A program made the position numbers and the translations under genes. 64,000 nt of DNA from contig NZ_BMJV01000004.1 in assembly GCF_014643635.1 (NCBI RefSeq), positions 186,001 to 250,000 of the forward strand. Direction: 5' to 3'. The notes beneath the pieces are model-generated. The model did no database searches and had not been told where the DNA came from. It saw only the letters and a list, made by a program, of their open reading frames with translations. Positions 1 through 8,408 of the stretch are shown in pieces; the first letter of the stretch is position 1; each line of letters starts with the position of its first letter. This stretch comes from Salipiger pallidus. Its GTDB lineage: Bacteria; Pseudomonadota; Alphaproteobacteria; Rhodobacterales; Rhodobacteraceae.

Positions 1-347
1 GCCTCGGGCAGGTCTGCAATAGCTTGAAGGGTGCTTGCAGGCGCGTCGATCACCAGAAGCCGCGCCCCCGCCAGTGCGGTGCGGGCGCCCGCCAGCGCAT
101 CGCCCCCCTCGGGCACAACGGTTTCCGACAGCTTCCAGTCTTGCCCCATGAAGCGCCCGGTAGTGGCGTTCTCGGCCAGTCCCAGCCGCGCCCCCGCCAG
201 CCCGAGGTCGTCGGGCCGCGGATCGAGGTTCGATAGCACCGGCGGCGCGGGCTGTGCCACCGACAGGTAGCCGATGCGGATGGTGGTCTCGGCTCCGGCG
301 CTGCCTGCGCATACGGCAAGCACGCCGGCCAGCAGGGCCTTGCGCAT
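1..347 (-). CDS. ABC-type substrate-binding protein of the PQQ-dependent alcohol dehydrogenase system (partial, N-terminal part)
   Basis: Reading leftward from the ATG at 345-347, the product starts MRKALLAGVLAVCAGSAGA, a clear Sec signal peptide. It continues with TIRIGYLS and then DPRPDDLGLAGARLGLAENATTGRFMGQ. This pattern is typical of the periplasmic branched-chain-amino-acid-type binding proteins found beside PQQ/quinoprotein alcohol dehydrogenases. The frame stays open to the left edge, so about 115 residues are visible and the C-terminus lies outside the window. A good ribosome site (ggagga) sits 7 bases before the ATG. It is divergent from pedF at 505, and the 157 bases between them must hold both promoters. 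The exact ligand is unknown; the family assignment rests on N-terminal motif and context. Confidence 0.75.
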   Translation of the reverse strand, partial: MRKALLAGVLAVCAGSAGAETTIRIGYLSVAQPAPPVLSNLDPRPDDLGLAGARLGLAENATTGRFMGQDWKLSETVVPEGGDALAGARTALAGARLLVIDAPASTLQAIADLPE

Positions 348-504
348 GATGAAATCCTCCCTGCCGGTCACGTTACGCGGGCCCGCGCCCTGCCGCCGTA
401 GGACCATGGTCGCAGAACCCCCGGTTTCAGGACCAAGGTCGCATTTAGCCGCCTCGGGGCTGTTGCTACCGATGGGGCAAGCAATGGAAACGGAGGAGGT
501 CCCG

Positions 505-1179
505 ATGTCCAAAAACACGATCCGAGGCGTGAGCGCCCTGGCGGCAATGCTTGTCGCGGGCATGGCGCTGGCCCATGGCGATGTCGCCCCGCAGCCCATG
601 AACACCGATGCGCTGCCCGATGTGGGCGAGGAATGGCTGTCGGAAAATCCCTATCGCGATCAGGGGGATGACGTCTGGAAAACCGCCGTTTCCCTGGGCG
701 AGTCGGGCTACACCCAGAACTGCGCGCGTTGCCACGGGCTCGAGGTCATCTCGGGCGGGCTGGCCCCCGACCTGCGGTTCCTCGAGGCGGAGGAATACGG
801 CGACGAGTGGTTCATCGAACGCTTCCGCGACGGATACACCCAGAACGGCATCACCAAGATGCCCGCCTTCGGCGAGCTGCTGGGACAGAAGGCCGCCTGG
901 GCGATCCGCACCTACGTGGAAACCCGCCCCGACGATGCGGCGGTTGAGGATGTGTCGGACGAGCTTGCCGAGATCCGCGACCATCTTGCCGCCGGAGACG
1001 CGGACGTGCCCGCCGTCACCGCCCGCCTGCGCGAGGTCGCCGGCGAGATCGAGACCCTCTCGGGCGCGCCGGTGGCGGACAGCATCGCCTTCCGCGCGGC
1101 CAACCTTCTTGAAGCCGATCCGTCGGCCACCGCCAAGGCGGCGGAGACCCTGACGATCGGGCTGTCCGCGGCGCATTGA
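505..1179 (+). CDS. pedF: Cytochrome c-550 PedF
   Basis: A periplasmic monohaem c-type cytochrome of 224 residues that would take electrons from a PQQ alcohol dehydrogenase. The start at 505 is preceded by ggaggag and gives a signal peptide ending near ALA-HG. Haem is attached at C73-A-R-C76-H77. M119 in the TKMPAF segment is the likely sixth ligand. A roughly 80-residue helical tail with many acidic residues follows the haem domain. An upstream in-frame extension to 274 would bury the signal peptide and is not accepted. The next gene starts one base after the stop, so the two are almost certainly co-transcribed. Family knowledge: PedF-type c-550 accompanies quinoprotein ethanol/methanol dehydrogenases; the dehydrogenase itself is not in this window. 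Confidence 0.85.
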   Translation: MSKNTIRGVSALAAMLVAGMALAHGDVAPQPMNTDALPDVGEEWLSENPYRDQGDDVWKTAVSLGESGYTQNCARCHGLEVISGGLAPDLRFLEAEEYGDEWFIERFRDGYTQNGITKMPAFGELLGQKAAWAIRTYVETRPDDAAVEDVSDELAEIRDHLAAGDADVPAVTARLREVAGEIETLSGAPVADSIAFRAANLLEADPSATAKAAETLTIGLSAAH

Positions 1180-1180
1180 C

Positions 1181-2071
1181 ATGAAGCGCCGTCACTTGGT
1201 GGCCGCGCTGGCCGGGCTTGCGATCGCAGGTCCGGCCCATGCGCGTTGCGAGGATTGGGTGCCCCAGCCCAAACCCCAGAACGCAGGCCGCGACATCGTG
1301 GGCAAGGACCTCGACGAGATCATTGACCGCGGCTGGATCGAGTTCGCCGCCTACGAGGATTTCGCCCCGTGGTCTTTCGAGGACGAGGGCGAGCCGCGCG
1401 GCATCGACATCGAGATCGGGCGGCTCATCGCGGCAGAGCTTGGGGTCGAGCCGCGCTTTCGCCTCGTGGGCGCGGGCGAGAACCTTGATGCGGACCTGCG
1501 CAACTACGTCTGGAAGGGCGCGGTGGTCGGTGGGCGGGTGTCGAACGTGATGCTGCACGTGCCCTATGACAGCGCCTACGCCTGCCGTATCGAACAGGTG
1601 GTCTTTACCGGGCAATATGCTGCCGAGGAGGTGGCGATTGCCTACCGGCAGGATGCCTATCCCGACGATCCTCCGGTCCCCGCCTATTTCCGTTTCGACA
1701 CGGTTGCGGTTGAGAATGATTCCATCTCGGACTTCTACCTTGGTTCCTTTGCGGGCGGGCAGTTGTCGCAGGGTGTACGGCGCTATCCCACCTCCGAGGC
1801 GGCGATGGAGGCGCTGGGCATGGGTGAGACCATGGCGGCCATGGGGCCGCTGGCACAGCTCGAATACGGCGTACGGGACGGCGTGGCGATCCACCGCCCG
1901 CCCTTGCCGGGCTTCGCGGTTTCCAAGTGGACCGTGGGCGTTTCGGTGCACATGGCCTACCGGGCGCTGGGTTACGCGGTGGATGATGCCATCCGCGCCG
2001 GGCTCGAGGACGGGCGCATCGGGGCGATCTTCGAGGAGTGGGGCGTCAGCCACCTCGCGCCCGAGCGCTGA
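1181..2071 (+). CDS. Quinoprotein-dehydrogenase-associated periplasmic binding protein (MoxJ/XoxJ-like)
   Basis: A 296-residue exported protein with signal peptide MKRRHLVAALAGLAIAGPAHA, then a type-2 periplasmic binding fold. The segment FAPWSFEDEGEPRGIDIEIGRLIAAELG is the usual amino-acid-binding-protein opening. The family includes MoxJ/XoxJ, which sit beside methanol or ethanol quinoprotein dehydrogenases and are thought to help the enzyme mature or load PQQ/metal rather than feed an ABC importer. Consistent with that role, no permease or ATPase gene is adjacent. It follows pedF by one base and is convergent with the NosR-like gene. PedF and this protein together suggest an exaF/xoxF-type alcohol dehydrogenase just outside the window. 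Confidence 0.75.
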   Translation: MKRRHLVAALAGLAIAGPAHARCEDWVPQPKPQNAGRDIVGKDLDEIIDRGWIEFAAYEDFAPWSFEDEGEPRGIDIEIGRLIAAELGVEPRFRLVGAGENLDADLRNYVWKGAVVGGRVSNVMLHVPYDSAYACRIEQVVFTGQYAAEEVAIAYRQDAYPDDPPVPAYFRFDTVAVENDSISDFYLGSFAGGQLSQGVRRYPTSEAAMEALGMGETMAAMGPLAQLEYGVRDGVAIHRPPLPGFAVSKWTVGVSVHMAYRALGYAVDDAIRAGLEDGRIGAIFEEWGVSHLAPER

Positions 2072-2098
2072 CCGGGCCTAAAACGCCGGAAGGGGCGG

Positions 2099-2120
2099 GG
2101 GCGGGGCCTCCGCCCGGTTT
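2099..2120 (+). terminator. Possible intrinsic terminator after the MoxJ-like gene
   Basis: A 6-bp GC-only stem (gggcgg/ccgccc) with a 5-base loop is followed by ggttt. It lies 28 bases after the stop of the MoxJ-like gene. The T tract is short, so this is a weak call. Confidence 0.35.
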
Positions 2121-2148
2121 GCTTGCCGGGGAGGGTGGCAGCTACGTC

Positions 2149-2176
2149 GCTGACGCTGACGCTGACGCTGACGCTG
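2149..2176. repeat. Hexanucleotide tandem array, unit gctgac, about 4.7 copies
   Basis: Four perfect gctgac units and a partial fifth lie between the convergent MoxJ-like and NosR-like genes, then degrade into a short tctctg repeat. The 268-base gap 2072-2339 otherwise holds the possible terminator at 2099 and a hairpin at 2213-2227 (ccgggc/gcccgg, 3-base loop). I see no gene in it. Confidence 0.8.
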
Positions 2177-2339
2177 TCTCTGTCTCTGGTTGCTGCGTAC
2201 TTTTAGGGGCCCCCGGGCCACGCCCGGATAGTTCTTCCGCACGCGGACTCATCGAGCCGGGGGTTTTCGTCTCCGGCCGCCTGCGCTCAGGTCGGTTGGA
2301 GCAGCTCTTTGGCCAGTTCTCAGGGCGGGGACGGAAACG

Positions 2340-4427
2340 CTACTCTGCCGGTGGGCTCGCCTTGAGAGGACGCAGGTTGGTCGCTCTGCGCACCTGCCGC
2401 CCCGCCAGCACAAGCGGCACGCATTGTTGCGGATCGTCGTGGATCTGCACGCAATCGAGGCACTGGAAACATTCGGAATAGTCGATCTTCCCGGTCTTCT
2501 CGATGGCCCCGTAGCGACACCGCACCCGGCACAGCTGGCAGGGCGATCCACAGTCCTCGCGCCGGGCGATCCAGTCGCGCCCGCGCAGCAGGCCACCGAT
2601 GGCCATGACCGCTCCCAAGGGGCAGAGGTAGCGGCAAAAGCCCTTGAACAGCACCATGGAGAGCACCAGCAGTCCTGCCGCCCAGAGCACGAAGGGCCAG
2701 GCCCGCAGGAAGACGGTGGTGATGGCGGTCTTGAACGGCTCGAACTCGGCCACGGTGTCGATCCTTGCAGGAGCCACGAAGACCGTCAAAATCATGCTTC
2801 CCAGAACTGCGTATTTCAGCCATTTCAGCCGCTTGTCCCAGAGCGGCGATGGCTCGATCTGCGGCAGGCGCAGCTGGCGACCGAGGTGGGCCGCAAACTC
2901 CTGCAGCGCCCCGAATGGGCAGAGCCAGCCGCAGAAGAACCCGCGCCCCCAAAGGACAAAGCCAATCGCAGCCGCCGCCCACACCATGAGCGAGAACGGA
3001 TCATAAAGCAGGAAGGCAAAGCTGCCTCCATCGAGGCCCGTGCGCAGCACCGCTAGCGGGGTGACCACCGACAGCTGCCCTTGTCCCCAGAAGCCGACGA
3101 AGCCCGTCATCGCCGCCAGCAGCGTGAGGCGAATGGCGGTAAAGCCCCGCATCCCGGCCATACGGCGCTGAAGCGGCCCCACCGCGAGCAGCATCAGCGC
3201 AAGGAAGGCCCCGAGCACCAGCAAGTCCGCCTGCCGCGCCCTGATCGCCTCGCGCCATGGCGGCAGGGTGCGGACGGGCTCGGGGCGCAGGAAGAAGCGC
3301 TCGGGCGTGGTGACGGGCACGTCGATCTCCTGGCGCCCGATCTGGGGCTGGAACATGCCATGTTCGCGCACCACCTCGACGGTCAATGTCCAGTCGCGGG
3401 ACGGGTCGAACCCAAGCCGCCGGTCGGTGCGCAGGATCATCGCGGTGCCATCATGCAGCGCCTCGGGCAGGTCCGGTGACAGGTCCACCAGCAGGTCCGC
3501 GTCGCGCAGCGCGATAGGTAGCGAGTCCTGCTGTGCCGCCAGCCGGTCGGGGGCGGTGTTGCGGATGAAGGCATCCGACACCAGCCCGTGCCGCCCGGTC
3601 TCGATCAGCAGCAGCGGCTCTTCGTCAGGGGAGATGGCAAGGAAGCGGTCCAGCTCGGCCAGCGTGTCCTCGGAGAGCACCGCTCGGGCGATGCTGCGCG
3701 GGCCGATGTCCACAACCCAAAGGTCAAGATACGCGCCCTGCGGATCAGAGGCGCCCTCGGGGTCGTCATCGGCCCAGACCGTGCTGGCGAACAGCGCATC
3801 CGCCTCGGCGTTGGTCAGATGCGCATGGGTGGCGATGCCGCCTTGGGTCAGCGCGTCCCAGTCCAGCGCCTCGTCGTGGTCTGGATCGGGCCGCGCGGGG
3901 GGGCCGGCAGAGACGCCGCCAAGCTTTTCACGGGCGATCTCGCGGGTGGCGGCCATGAGGCTTTCATGGGCGATGCGTACGCTGGCGGTGGCCTTGGTCA
4001 CCCCGTCGAGATGCACGAGCCCCGATGCATCGTCGCCTTGCCCCACCACCATGCCCTGCGACACGGAGTGCCCGGCGTACTGTTCGAGGAACCCCCTGAA
4101 CGGTGCCTCTCCGAGGCCCGAGACGAAGATCGGCTCGTTATGTTCGATGAGGCGGACGTTGAGGAACTGCCCCTCGAGGTCCATCATCACGAAGAGATTG
4201 ATCGGCGCGCCGGAGAAGCCAGGCAGGGGGGCGATTTGCCCAGTCTCAAGCGCATAGCCTGCCAGCGCCCCGCCGGAGTTCAGAAGCTCCCACACGCCAT
4301 CGTCGCTGACCGGCTCTCCGAGGGCATAGGGCGCATAGACGAAGCGCTCCATCGCCGCGCGGTCGAGGGGCTCGGCACGGGCAGTGAAGGCGGTCAGGCA
4401 CAGGAGCAGGGCAAGAAATAGTTGCAT
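2340..4427 (-). CDS. NosR/NirI-like membrane flavo-iron-sulfur protein
   Basis: This 695-residue protein has the NosR architecture. It has a signal peptide (residues 1-18), then a periplasmic FMN-binding domain with DGVTKATAS around 141-149, where T147 is the expected covalent FMN site. A longer periplasmic region (200-380) precedes a membrane part with several helices from about 400 to 600. Two CxxxCP motifs (C499/C503, C598/C602) and a C-terminal ferredoxin-like region follow, with Cys at 626, 630, 633, 637, 653, 656, 659 and 669. Known members pass electrons across the membrane to periplasmic partners and are best known from nitrous oxide reduction. No nos, nir or nor gene is visible here; the neighbours point to alcohol oxidation. 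Its partner is therefore an open question. The last ferredoxin motif is irregular (QLCRVRC), so one cluster may differ from the norm. Confidence 0.8.
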   Translation of the reverse strand: MQLFLALLLCLTAFTARAEPLDRAAMERFVYAPYALGEPVSDDGVWELLNSGGALAGYALETGQIAPLPGFSGAPINLFVMMDLEGQFLNVRLIEHNEPIFVSGLGEAPFRGFLEQYAGHSVSQGMVVGQGDDASGLVHLDGVTKATASVRIAHESLMAATREIAREKLGGVSAGPPARPDPDHDEALDWDALTQGGIATHAHLTNAEADALFASTVWADDDPEGASDPQGAYLDLWVVDIGPRSIARAVLSEDTLAELDRFLAISPDEEPLLLIETGRHGLVSDAFIRNTAPDRLAAQQDSLPIALRDADLLVDLSPDLPEALHDGTAMILRTDRRLGFDPSRDWTLTVEVVREHGMFQPQIGRQEIDVPVTTPERFFLRPEPVRTLPPWREAIRARQADLLVLGAFLALMLLAVGPLQRRMAGMRGFTAIRLTLLAAMTGFVGFWGQGQLSVVTPLAVLRTGLDGGSFAFLLYDPFSLMVWAAAAIGFVLWGRGFFCGWLCPFGALQEFAAHLGRQLRLPQIEPSPLWDKRLKWLKYAVLGSMILTVFVAPARIDTVAEFEPFKTAITTVFLRAWPFVLWAAGLLVLSMVLFKGFCRYLCPLGAVMAIGGLLRGRDWIARREDCGSPCQLCRVRCRYGAIEKTGKIDYSECFQCLDCVQIHDDPQQCVPLVLAGRQVRRATNLRPLKASPPAE

Positions 4428-4484
4428 TGCCAGACGGTAGCCGGAGCGGCGCGGGCTGCCGATGCGACCAAGGTGGGGTGGGTC

Positions 4485-5405
4485 TCAGCCCGCGTCGTCG
4501 AAATAGCTTTCGTCGATCTGCTTGACGTGCAGCACGGTCCTGTCACGGCAGCCCACGTTGTAGCGGATCATCAGCCGGGCAAGCTGGGTGCCGTCGATGA
4601 GGATGATCCGGGTCCCCAGCGCATCGGCGGTTTCCCGGGCCGAGGCGGTGAAGGCCGAGGTCGTGAAGAATATCCCCTTCGTCGCCCTGCGGATGTTCAG
4701 TGCGCCGAAGAAGTCGCGGATGTCACCCGAACCGACGGTGTTGCCATCGGCATAGCGCTTGGCCTGAATGTAGATCTGGTCGACCCCGAGCGGATCCTGG
4801 TCGATCACCCCGTCGATGCCGTTGTCGCCGCTGCGGCCAAGGGCCCGGCCCGCTTCTTCGCTGGATCCTCCGTAACCCATCTGCAGCAGCAGATCGACGA
4901 GCAGATCCTCGAAGAAGGCGGGCGATGCGTCGCGCACCTGTTCAAGAAGGTTGGCCGCCAGCGTGTCGTTGAGCAGCTTGTAGGCCTGCAGGATGTCCTC
5001 GTCCGGGGTGGTCTGCGATTGCGGTGCCGGAGCCGCCGGAACCGGATCGTCACCGACGTCCCCTTTGGAACGCTGAAGAAAATCGTTGAACTGGTCGAAG
5101 TTGCGAAGGAAATCGCTGTTGACCTGCTGATCCCGATCCAACGCGACCTGTCGGCCTGTTTCGGTCAACTCGTACCACCCGCGCTGGGGATTGCGGACCA
5201 GCCCGGCCTGTTTCAGGTAGGAACGCGCCCAATGGACCCGGTTCCTGATTATGGTCTGCTTGCCGCTGGGCAGGACTTGCGCCCTTTCATCCTCGGTCAG
5301 CTGAAAGTGATCGGCCAGCTCTTCGACGACCGCCGAGATATGGCGCTTGCCGTTCAATGCGGCTTCGAGCGTGGGTCTCATGCAATCTTGGTAGGTCGGT
5401 ATCAT
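4485..5405 (-). CDS. Mrr-type restriction endonuclease
   Basis: A 306-residue protein with the two-domain Mrr layout. A winged-helix N-terminal half (about 10-90, ending with GWYELTETGRQVAL) is followed by a proline-rich linker. The PD-(D/E)xK-like catalytic domain runs from about 160 to 295. The catalytic signature is visible as G-x-D198 in GIDGVI, then Q214-A-K216 in IYIQAKRY. Mrr enzymes cut DNA with modified (often methylated) bases. No methyltransferase or specificity gene is near, as expected for a modification-dependent enzyme. The start at 5405 was chosen because it begins the conserved N-terminal domain; the frame is open upstream to 5831 but that stretch lacks family character. It sits between two genes of the alcohol oxidation set and looks like an insertion into that cluster. 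Confidence 0.85.
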   Translation of the reverse strand: MIPTYQDCMRPTLEAALNGKRHISAVVEELADHFQLTEDERAQVLPSGKQTIIRNRVHWARSYLKQAGLVRNPQRGWYELTETGRQVALDRDQQVNSDFLRNFDQFNDFLQRSKGDVGDDPVPAAPAPQSQTTPDEDILQAYKLLNDTLAANLLEQVRDASPAFFEDLLVDLLLQMGYGGSSEEAGRALGRSGDNGIDGVIDQDPLGVDQIYIQAKRYADGNTVGSGDIRDFFGALNIRRATKGIFFTTSAFTASARETADALGTRIILIDGTQLARLMIRYNVGCRDRTVLHVKQIDESYFDDAG

Positions 5406-5611
5406 CTGGCCTGTCCTGTGTTTTCCACAGTCGTACAGGAGACGGGAACTGGAGCGCAATCGCCTCAAGCGTGTGGCCGCGCACCCAGATTCAGGGCATG
5501 ACGCCACATACCAGGCCGCAACGCAAAGGCGCCGCCCCTGTCGGAGCGGCACCCGAGGCGCCGTGGCGGCGCGTGTGTTCCCCGAAGCGTAAGGGCTCCG
5601 GGGTGGGAGGA

Positions 5612-7132
5612 TCAGAAGAACCCGAGCTTGTTGGGGTTGTAGCTCATCAGGATGTTCTTGGTCTGCTGGTAGTGGTCCAGCATCATCTTGTGGTTCTCGC
5701 GCCCGATGCCCGACTGCTTGTAGCCGCCAAAGGCTGCGTGGGCCGGGTAGGCGTGGTAGTTGTTGACCCACACCCGGCCTGCCTCGATGGCGCGGCCGAA
5801 GCGGTAGCAGCGGGTCGCATCGCGGGTCCACACCCCGGCACCAAGGCCATACATGGTGTCATTCGCGATGGCGAGCGCCTCTGCCTCGTCCTTGAAGGTC
5901 GTCACCGACACCACGGGGCCAAAGATTTCCTCCTGGAAGACCCGCATCTTGTTGTGGCCCTTCAGGATGGTCGGCTGGATATAGTACCCGCTCGACAGAT
6001 CGCCGTCGAAGCTGGCCGCCGCGCCGCCCACGAGGCATTCGGCCCCTTCTTCACGACCGATGGTGAGGTAGGACAGGATCTTTTCCTGCTGCTCGGCCGA
6101 GGCCTGCGCGCCCACCATGGTGTCCATCTCGCGCGGGTCGCCCTGCTTGATGGCCTTCACGCGCTCGATGCAGCGGGCGATGAATTCCTCGTAGATGTCC
6201 TCCTGGATGAGGGCGCGGGACGGGCAGGTGCAGACCTCGCCCTGGTTGAAGGCAAAGAGCACGAAGCCTTCCACCGCCTTGTCGAGGAAGGCGTCGTCTT
6301 CTGCCATCACGTCCGAGAAGAAGATGTTGGGGGATTTGCCGCCCAGTTCCAGCGTCACGGGAATGAGGTTTTCGGTCGCCGCTTCCATGATCTTGCGGCC
6401 CGTTGCGGTCGATCCGGTGAAGGCGATCTTGGCGATGCGCTTGGAGCGGGCCAGCGGGCCGCCCACGTCCGGGCCCATGCCGTTGACGATGTTCAGCACG
6501 CCGTCCGGCAGCAGGTCGGCGATCAGCTCGACCAGCACGAGGATCGCGGCGGGGGTCTGTTCCGCCGGTTTCAGCACGATGCAGTTGCCTGCCGCCAGCG
6601 CCGGGGCCAGCTTCCATGCCGCCATCAGGATCGAGAAGTTCCACGGGATGATCTGCCCCACCACTCCCAGCGGCTCATGGTAATGGTAGGCCACGGTGTC
6701 TTGGTCGATCTCGGACATGTTGCCTTCCTGCGCGCGCAGGACACCGGCGAAGTAGCGGAAGTGGTCCACCGCCAGCGGGATGTCGGCGTTCATCGTCTCG
6801 CGGATCGGCTTGCCATTGTCCCAGGTTTCGGCCTGGGCAAGAAGCTCGAGGTTTTCCTCGATGCGGTCAGCGATCTTGAGGATGATGTTCGACCGCTCGG
6901 CAGCCGAAGTCTTGCCCCAGGCCTCGCGCGCTGCATGGGCGGCATCGAGCGCCAGCTCCACGTCGGCGGCGCCGGACTTGGGGATCTCGCACACCGTCTG
7001 GCCGGTGATCGGGGTGATGTTCTCGAAATACTCGCCGCCGACGGGTGGGACGAACTTGCCGCCGATGAAGTTGTCGTAGCGGGTCTTGAAGGGGGAGGCG
7101 TACTTGCCTTCCGTCTGGGACATGACGTTCAT
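5612..7132 (-). CDS. NAD-dependent aldehyde dehydrogenase, ExaC/acetaldehyde dehydrogenase type
   Basis: This 506-residue enzyme oxidises an aldehyde to the acid with NAD+. Catalytic Glu is E262 in LELGGKSPN and catalytic Cys is C301 in [12 protein letters not shown], the variant typical of the AldB/ExaC bacterial acetaldehyde dehydrogenases. The NAD-fold motif FTGSTATGR begins near residue 238. Length is the family norm. The start at 7132 follows an aggagg site by 7 bases. It would remove the aldehyde made by a PQQ alcohol dehydrogenase, which fits pedF and the MoxJ-like gene upstream. It is divergent from the SDR pseudogene at 7412; the 279 bases between hold the promoter region and a GntR-like site. 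Confidence 0.88.
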   Translation of the reverse strand: MNVMSQTEGKYASPFKTRYDNFIGGKFVPPVGGEYFENITPITGQTVCEIPKSGAADVELALDAAHAAREAWGKTSAAERSNIILKIADRIEENLELLAQAETWDNGKPIRETMNADIPLAVDHFRYFAGVLRAQEGNMSEIDQDTVAYHYHEPLGVVGQIIPWNFSILMAAWKLAPALAAGNCIVLKPAEQTPAAILVLVELIADLLPDGVLNIVNGMGPDVGGPLARSKRIAKIAFTGSTATGRKIMEAATENLIPVTLELGGKSPNIFFSDVMAEDDAFLDKAVEGFVLFAFNQGEVCTCPSRALIQEDIYEEFIARCIERVKAIKQGDPREMDTMVGAQASAEQQEKILSYLTIGREEGAECLVGGAAASFDGDLSSGYYIQPTILKGHNKMRVFQEEIFGPVVSVTTFKDEAEALAIANDTMYGLGAGVWTRDATRCYRFGRAIEAGRVWVNNYHAYPAHAAFGGYKQSGIGRENHKMMLDHYQQTKNILMSYNPNKLGFF

Positions 7133-7362
7133 GATAAAATCCTCCTGTAGCGCCGGATCCTCCACCCGGAGCTGAGTGCAGTCTGAACCCGCGCCGCCCC
7201 TGTGTCATCAAGACCAAGGTAGGAGGGGCGGCAGGCGCGGTAGTTTGCCGGTCCCGCGCCTGGCCATAGGCGGTCCGTGGCCCGGAGCAGGCGGGGTCCG
7301 AGCCCTGATGCATACTGGGCTGTGCATCTGTCGCTGTTTGGCCCGCCTCCCTGCCTTACCAA

Positions 7363-7374
7363 ATGATATACCAA
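7363..7374. promoter_or_regulatory. Candidate GntR/FadR-type operator (imperfect)
   Basis: The 12-mer atgatataccaa matches 10 of 12 positions of the palindrome ttggtataccaa, the style of operator bound by GntR-family regulators. A perfect copy lies at 51305. This one sits 38-49 bases before the first codon of the SDR pseudogene and also upstream of the divergent aldehyde dehydrogenase. Binding is inferred from resemblance only. Confidence 0.35.
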
Positions 7375-7411
7375 GGCGTGCAGGGGTCTTTGGGCCAACA
7401 AGGAGAGTATC

Positions 7412-8241
7412 ATTGAGTTCAAGGACAAGGTCATAATCGTGATCGCGCGGCGGGAGGCATCGGCATCGCGGCGGCGCGCAAGTTCGCGGCAGAGGGTGCG
7501 AAGCTGGCGCTTGTGGAACCCAAGCGTGACGCGCTCGAGGAGGCTGCGGGTGACATCGAGGGCGCGTTGCTGCTGACAGCGGACGTGTCGGTGCAAGGGG
7601 CGTCAAGGACTACGTGGCGCGCACCGTTGAAGCATATGGCCGCATCGACCGCTTCGTGAACAACGCCAGCATCAACGGCGTCATCAAGCCGACCGAAGAG
7701 CTGACATTCGAGAACTACCAGACGGTGCTGGGCATCAACGTGACCGGCGCGGCCATAGGGCGCAAGCACGTCGTGGCGCAGAGGAAGACCCAAGGTTCGG
7801 GCACCATCGTCACTTCCGCATCCAACGGACGCCCACTGGGGGACCCGGCAAGAGCGCCTGTGTCGCCTTGAAGCATGCGCTGATCGGGATAAACAAGAGC
7901 GTGGCGCTCGAGGTGGCCGGGAATGGCATCCGGGTCAACGCGGTTTGCCCCTCGGGGGGGACACGCAGATGATGAGCTCGGTCGAGCCCCATGCCCGCAA
8001 GGGACATGAGGATTAGGCCCGTGAGGAGTTCGAGAAATCCGGGTCGATGGGGCGGTACGCCGAGGCGGCCGAGTTCGCCCACCTGATGCTGTTCCTTGCA
8101 GGCGACAAAGCCGGCTTCATCACCGGCGCCTATTACCAGATCGACGGTGGCGCGGCGCGGCGTCTGCCTGACCGCCCCCCTCGCGTTGAACGATGCCCCG
8201 ATGCCCGGTCCCGTGCCGGGCCTTTTCATGATGGTGTCTGA
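7412..8241 (+). pseudogene. Decayed short-chain dehydrogenase/reductase (SDR)
   Basis: Pieces of one SDR can be read in order across several frames: EFKDKVIIV, then GIGIAAARKFAAEGAKLALVE, then VEAYGRIDRFVNNASINGVIKP, then INVTGAAI, then GTIVTSASNG, then VALKHALIGINKSVALEVAGNGIRVNAVCPSG, then AGDKAGFITGAYYQIDGGAA. The frame shifts at about 7445, 7600, 7840 and 7960, and there is a stop codon near 8014. The glycine-rich nucleotide loop is cut, the catalytic Tyr-x-x-x-Lys block is degraded, and the first codon reads ATT. The final frame runs on to 8241, so the original stop is also lost. Only a relic remains. Its ancestor was probably an NAD(P)-dependent alcohol or sugar dehydrogenase. Confidence 0.85.
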
Positions 8242-8408
8242 TGGTTGCCCGCCCTGCGCTTGGGCAGAGGTGGCGCGGACCCGCGCAGCGCGAAGGGGGA
8301 TCCGCTCACAAGCCTTTACAAGACCATGGTTAACGGCTCTGCTCCTTCGGACGATCCCGGAAAGACCAGTACCAGAGCGACGGCAGTTTCAGACGACAAG
8401 GGCGTTCC

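Noticed and set aside
7166-7411. Possible small gene upstream of the SDR pseudogene
   Set aside because: Frames are short and Arg/Pro rich without a start context; treated as promoter region.
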